From an uncultured Spirochaetales bacterium (GTDB lineage: Bacteria > Spirochaetota > Spirochaetia > Treponematales > Treponemataceae), in NCBI GenBank assembly GCA_946061495.1, contig CAMGSV010000120.1, positions 1-7,807 of the forward strand: DNA of 7,807 nt, given 5' to 3'. Every line of letters starts with the position of its first letter. The first letter of the stretch is position 1. This document shows positions 5,631 through 7,807 of the stretch, piece after piece. The position numbers were made by a program, and so were the translations under genes. Below the pieces are notes generated by a model. That model worked only from the letters and a program-made list of their open reading frames with translations. It searched no databases and had not been told where the DNA came from.

Positions 5631-6907
5631 GGTGGATTGTGTTTGTATCCCGTCGTTTTGCCAAGGTGGATCGTTCTGGACGTTCCGCCGTGACGGGATT
5701 TCTGGCATCTTTGAGCATTTGCTTCGGAGTGATGACGCTTATCGTAACCGTTTCTGTTATGAACGGCTTTCAGATGGGATTTATCGACAGCATTATGGAA
5801 ATCAGCTCCGCTCATATTCGCGTTAGCTTGAATGAAGTGCATGACCGGCAACAGCTTGAGGCTGTGCTGTACCAGCCATCCTTGGGTGTGGTGGCTGCGG
5901 AGCCCATGTACGAGGCTCAAAGCCTGCTGGCTACACCTTCGGGGCGGCAGGCTGCCTCCCTGATTCGGGCGGTGTCTCCAGACATCCTGTATCGTGACCT
6001 GGGGCTTGCCAAGGAGCTGCGAATCATTTCCGGCTCCTTCGATTTATCTCGGCCGGGCTACATTGTTCTGGGAAGCGAGCTGGCCCGCCAGTTGGGTGCC
6101 AAGGTGGGCAGCACGGTGAACATGCTGGCCCTGTCCGGTGGCAGTGACGTGGACCTCATCTCCGACAACCGCATTTTTGTGGTGTCTGGTATTTTTTCCT
6201 GCGGCTATGCTGAGATCAACAGCAGCTTTTCCTTCATTTCACTGGAGGCGGGCCAGCAGTTTTTTGGTGGCGATGCAGTGCAGCTTTTGGCCTTGAAGCT
6301 CAAGGATTCCGAGGCTGATGTGCAGGTGATCCACCAGCTGGAAGGTTCCTTTTCCGGCCTCCAAACCGAATCCTGGCGCAGCTACAACCGCTCCTTTTTT
6401 GGCGCCCTCAAGATCGAGAAGAACCTGCTGATGATGCTGGTGTTCCTGATCTTCGTGGTGGTTGGGGTGAACATTTTCAACGGAATGCGTCGCATGGTGT
6501 TTGAGCGGCGCAGCGAGATAGCAGTTCTCTCCGCCTTGGGAGGACGAAAGCGTGATGTGCAGCTGATTTTCATCATCCGCGGCCTGCTGACAGGCTTGGG
6601 GGGCGCCATCCCCGGTCTGCTGTTGGGGCTGATGCTCTGCGTGCGGATGAATCTGGTGTTCGACATCATCGCCAAGGTGAGCTACTGGTTCCAGTACCTG
6701 GTGACCATGGCGACGAATCCCGCCATGGCCATCTATGTTCGGGAAAACCCCATGTATCAAGTGTACGCCAGCATTCCGGCCAGAATGTTTCCGGCTGAGA
6801 TTGTCTTCATCACTATTTTCGGCATCTTTTCTGCCTTGGCTTCCTCCTGGGTTGCCAGCAGGAAGGTGCTTTCCATGACACTTTCGGAGGTGCTCCACTA
6901 TGAGTAA
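5627..6907 (+). CDS. Lipoprotein-releasing ABC transporter permease, LolC/LolE family
   Basis: This is the membrane subunit of a LolCDE-type complex, which uses ATP to extract mature lipoproteins from the outer leaflet of the inner membrane and pass them to a periplasmic carrier. The 426 residues show the family architecture of four membrane segments. TM1 is about 24-44, ending in the conserved VSVMNGFQ. A large periplasmic domain of the MacB-PCD type spans about 48-262 (LGSELARQLGAKVGSTVN and others). Then come TM2 about 267-288, TM3 about 311-336 and TM4 about 391-413. Between TM2 and TM3 lies the FtsX-type coupling region ERRSEIAVLSALGGRKRDV, where the ATPase docks. The start is TTG 5627, preceded by GAGGAG, with a 4-nt overlap with the gene before. 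The 3' end overlaps the ATPase gene by 8 nt. A second permease gene follows that ATPase, so a LolC/LolE heterodimer is likely; which one corresponds to LolC cannot be decided here, hence no symbol. The loop before TM4 (about 345-390) is rather long. Confidence 0.93.
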   Translation: MRWIVFVSRRFAKVDRSGRSAVTGFLASLSICFGVMTLIVTVSVMNGFQMGFIDSIMEISSAHIRVSLNEVHDRQQLEAVLYQPSLGVVAAEPMYEAQSLLATPSGRQAASLIRAVSPDILYRDLGLAKELRIISGSFDLSRPGYIVLGSELARQLGAKVGSTVNMLALSGGSDVDLISDNRIFVVSGIFSCGYAEINSSFSFISLEAGQQFFGGDAVQLLALKLKDSEADVQVIHQLEGSFSGLQTESWRSYNRSFFGALKIEKNLLMMLVFLIFVVVGVNIFNGMRRMVFERRSEIAVLSALGGRKRDVQLIFIIRGLLTGLGGAIPGLLLGLMLCVRMNLVFDIIAKVSYWFQYLVTMATNPAMAIYVRENPMYQVYASIPARMFPAEIVFITIFGIFSALASSWVASRKVLSMTLSEVLHYE

Positions 6908-7598
6908 TGGACAGGATACAATCATCAAGATTACGGGCTTGGAAAAGACATACATTACCGGCATGGACCGGCTCACCATCATCAAATCCTTGGACATGGA
7001 GGTGGCTTCTGGCACCAAGGTGGTGGTGGTGGGGGAGAGCGGTAGCGGAAAGAGTACCCTGCTGAACATCATCGGAGGGCTGGACACCCCTACGGAGGGA
7101 CAGGTGGAGGTGGGACCCTATGCCGTCCACCGTCTGCCGGAGGACCAGCTGGCGGAGTACCGCTCCAAATTCCTTGGCTTGATTTTCCAGTTCCACTATC
7201 TTTTGAAGGACTTCACCGCCCTGGAGAATGTCTTTTTGCCAGCCTACATGAGTGGTATGTCTCGGAAGGAGGCTACAGAAGCAGCCCGCCAGCTGCTGCA
7301 CGATGTGGGGCTTGACCATCGGACCCAGCATCTGCCATCCCAGCTTTCCGGCGGCGAGCGGCAGCGGGTGGCAGTGGCCCGTTCCCTCATTCAGAATCCC
7401 CAGTTGATTCTGGCAGACGAGCCCACCGGCAACCTGGATCCTGCCAACGCCCAGCTCATCGGCGATCTGCTTTTTTCCATGGTGGACAGGTACCGAAAGA
7501 CCCTGGTGCTGGTAACCCACGACCATGAGCTGGCCGCCAAGGGGGACGAGAGGTATACCATTACAAAGGGGCATCTGGCTCGGGTGGCTGCCAAATGA
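6900..7598 (+). CDS. lolD: Lipoprotein-releasing ABC transporter ATP-binding subunit
   Basis: This is the nucleotide-binding subunit that powers the adjacent permeases. Its 232 residues, the usual LolD length, carry all ABC ATPase motifs: Walker A GESGSGKST at 45-53, Q-loop Gln97, signature LSGGERQR at 149-156, Walker B LILADEP at 169-175 with catalytic Glu174, D-loop NLD at 178-180 and switch His207. The sequence TGNLDPANA is typical of the LolD/MacB/FtsE group. Location between two LolC/LolE-type permeases makes LolD far more likely than MacB or FtsE. The ATG at 6900 lies inside the end of the preceding gene, with GGAGG 9 nt upstream, also inside that gene. The stop overlaps the next start as ATGA. 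Such nested starts suggest that the subunits are produced in fixed ratio. Confidence 0.95.
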   Translation: MSNGQDTIIKITGLEKTYITGMDRLTIIKSLDMEVASGTKVVVVGESGSGKSTLLNIIGGLDTPTEGQVEVGPYAVHRLPEDQLAEYRSKFLGLIFQFHYLLKDFTALENVFLPAYMSGMSRKEATEAARQLLHDVGLDHRTQHLPSQLSGGERQRVAVARSLIQNPQLILADEPTGNLDPANAQLIGDLLFSMVDRYRKTLVLVTHDHELAAKGDERYTITKGHLARVAAK

Positions 7599-7807
7599 AT
7601 CTTCGTGCCTCCATCCTTTATGCAAGGCGAATGCTGTTGTCTCCCTCCCAGCGGAACCTTTCTGGGGAAGGCTCTTCTGCCAGCAGGAGCCTGTTGGGTG
7701 CCGTCCTGTGCATTGCCCTGAGCCTGGTTCCGCTGGTGCTGGTGCTGACTGTTTCAGATGGTATGATTGAGGGCATCACCTCCCGAGTCGTGGAGCTTTC
7801 CAGCTAC
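7595..7807 (+). CDS. Second LolC/LolE-family permease (5' part only)
   Basis: An open frame of 71 codons starts at ATG 7595, overlapping the lolD stop by 4 nt, and continues past the window edge. GGGTGG lies 7 nt upstream. Residues 1-32 are a basic cytoplasmic N-terminus (NLRASILYARRMLL and a Ser-rich stretch). TM1 runs from about 33 to 53 and is followed by VSDGMIEGI, which corresponds to VMNGFQMGF in the other permease of this operon. The periplasmic domain has only just begun at the edge. Two different permeases flanking one ATPase match the LolC-LolD-LolE order of a heterodimeric complex. The N-terminus here is longer than that of the first permease by about 10 residues. Confidence 0.85.
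   Translation, partial: MNLRASILYARRMLLSPSQRNLSGEGSSASRSLLGAVLCIALSLVPLVLVLTVSDGMIEGITSRVVELSSY

Noticed and set aside
6239..7087. Minus-strand open frame of 282 codons across the permease-lolD junction, and 6813-7625
   Set aside because: These are shadows of two well-identified genes; their composition is rich in His and Gln as expected for antisense of such codons.

Overview
The window is a compact stretch of bacterial chromosome of moderate GC content. It most likely comes from a spirochaete of the Treponema type. That assignment rests on gene content and protein character: an RF2 gene, an FtsY without its acidic domain, a PEGA-like secreted protein and a Lol-type exporter in one operon, with several secreted proteins of no common family. 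No ribosomal RNA or other decisive marker is present, so the genus is an inference.

Layout. Positions 549-1 on the minus strand hold the 5' part of a gene for a secreted protein with a fibronectin type III-like domain; it runs off the left edge. A 78-bp divergent intergenic region (550-627) contains a plausible sigma70-type promoter for each direction. From 628 to the right edge everything is on the plus strand and very tightly packed: a small Cas2-like protein (628-930); prfB, encoding peptide chain release factor 2 with an intact programmed +1 frameshift (946-2077); a large secreted protein with a coiled coil and a PEGA-like domain (2077-3753); ftsY, the signal recognition particle receptor (3790-4683); an unrecognised secreted beta-rich protein (4683-5630); a LolC/LolE-family permease (5627-6907); a LolD-type ATPase (6900-7598); and the first 71 codons of a second LolC/LolE-family permease (7595 to the edge).

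Gene junctions on the plus strand are +15, -1, +36, -1, -4, -8 and -4 nt. No terminator is visible, so the set reads as one transcription unit, possibly with minor internal promoters. Its theme is translation termination plus envelope biogenesis: RF2 ends translation at UGA/UAA, FtsY brings ribosomes to the inner membrane, and the Lol ABC transporter extracts mature lipoproteins from that membrane. The two unassigned secreted proteins sit between these functions and are reasonable candidates for envelope roles.

No mobile element, tRNA, rRNA, CRISPR array or sizeable non-coding stretch is present. The most interesting points are the orphan Cas2-fold protein joined to prfB, the possible operon-wide effect of the RF2 frameshift, and the uncharacterised secreted protein translationally coupled to the Lol genes.
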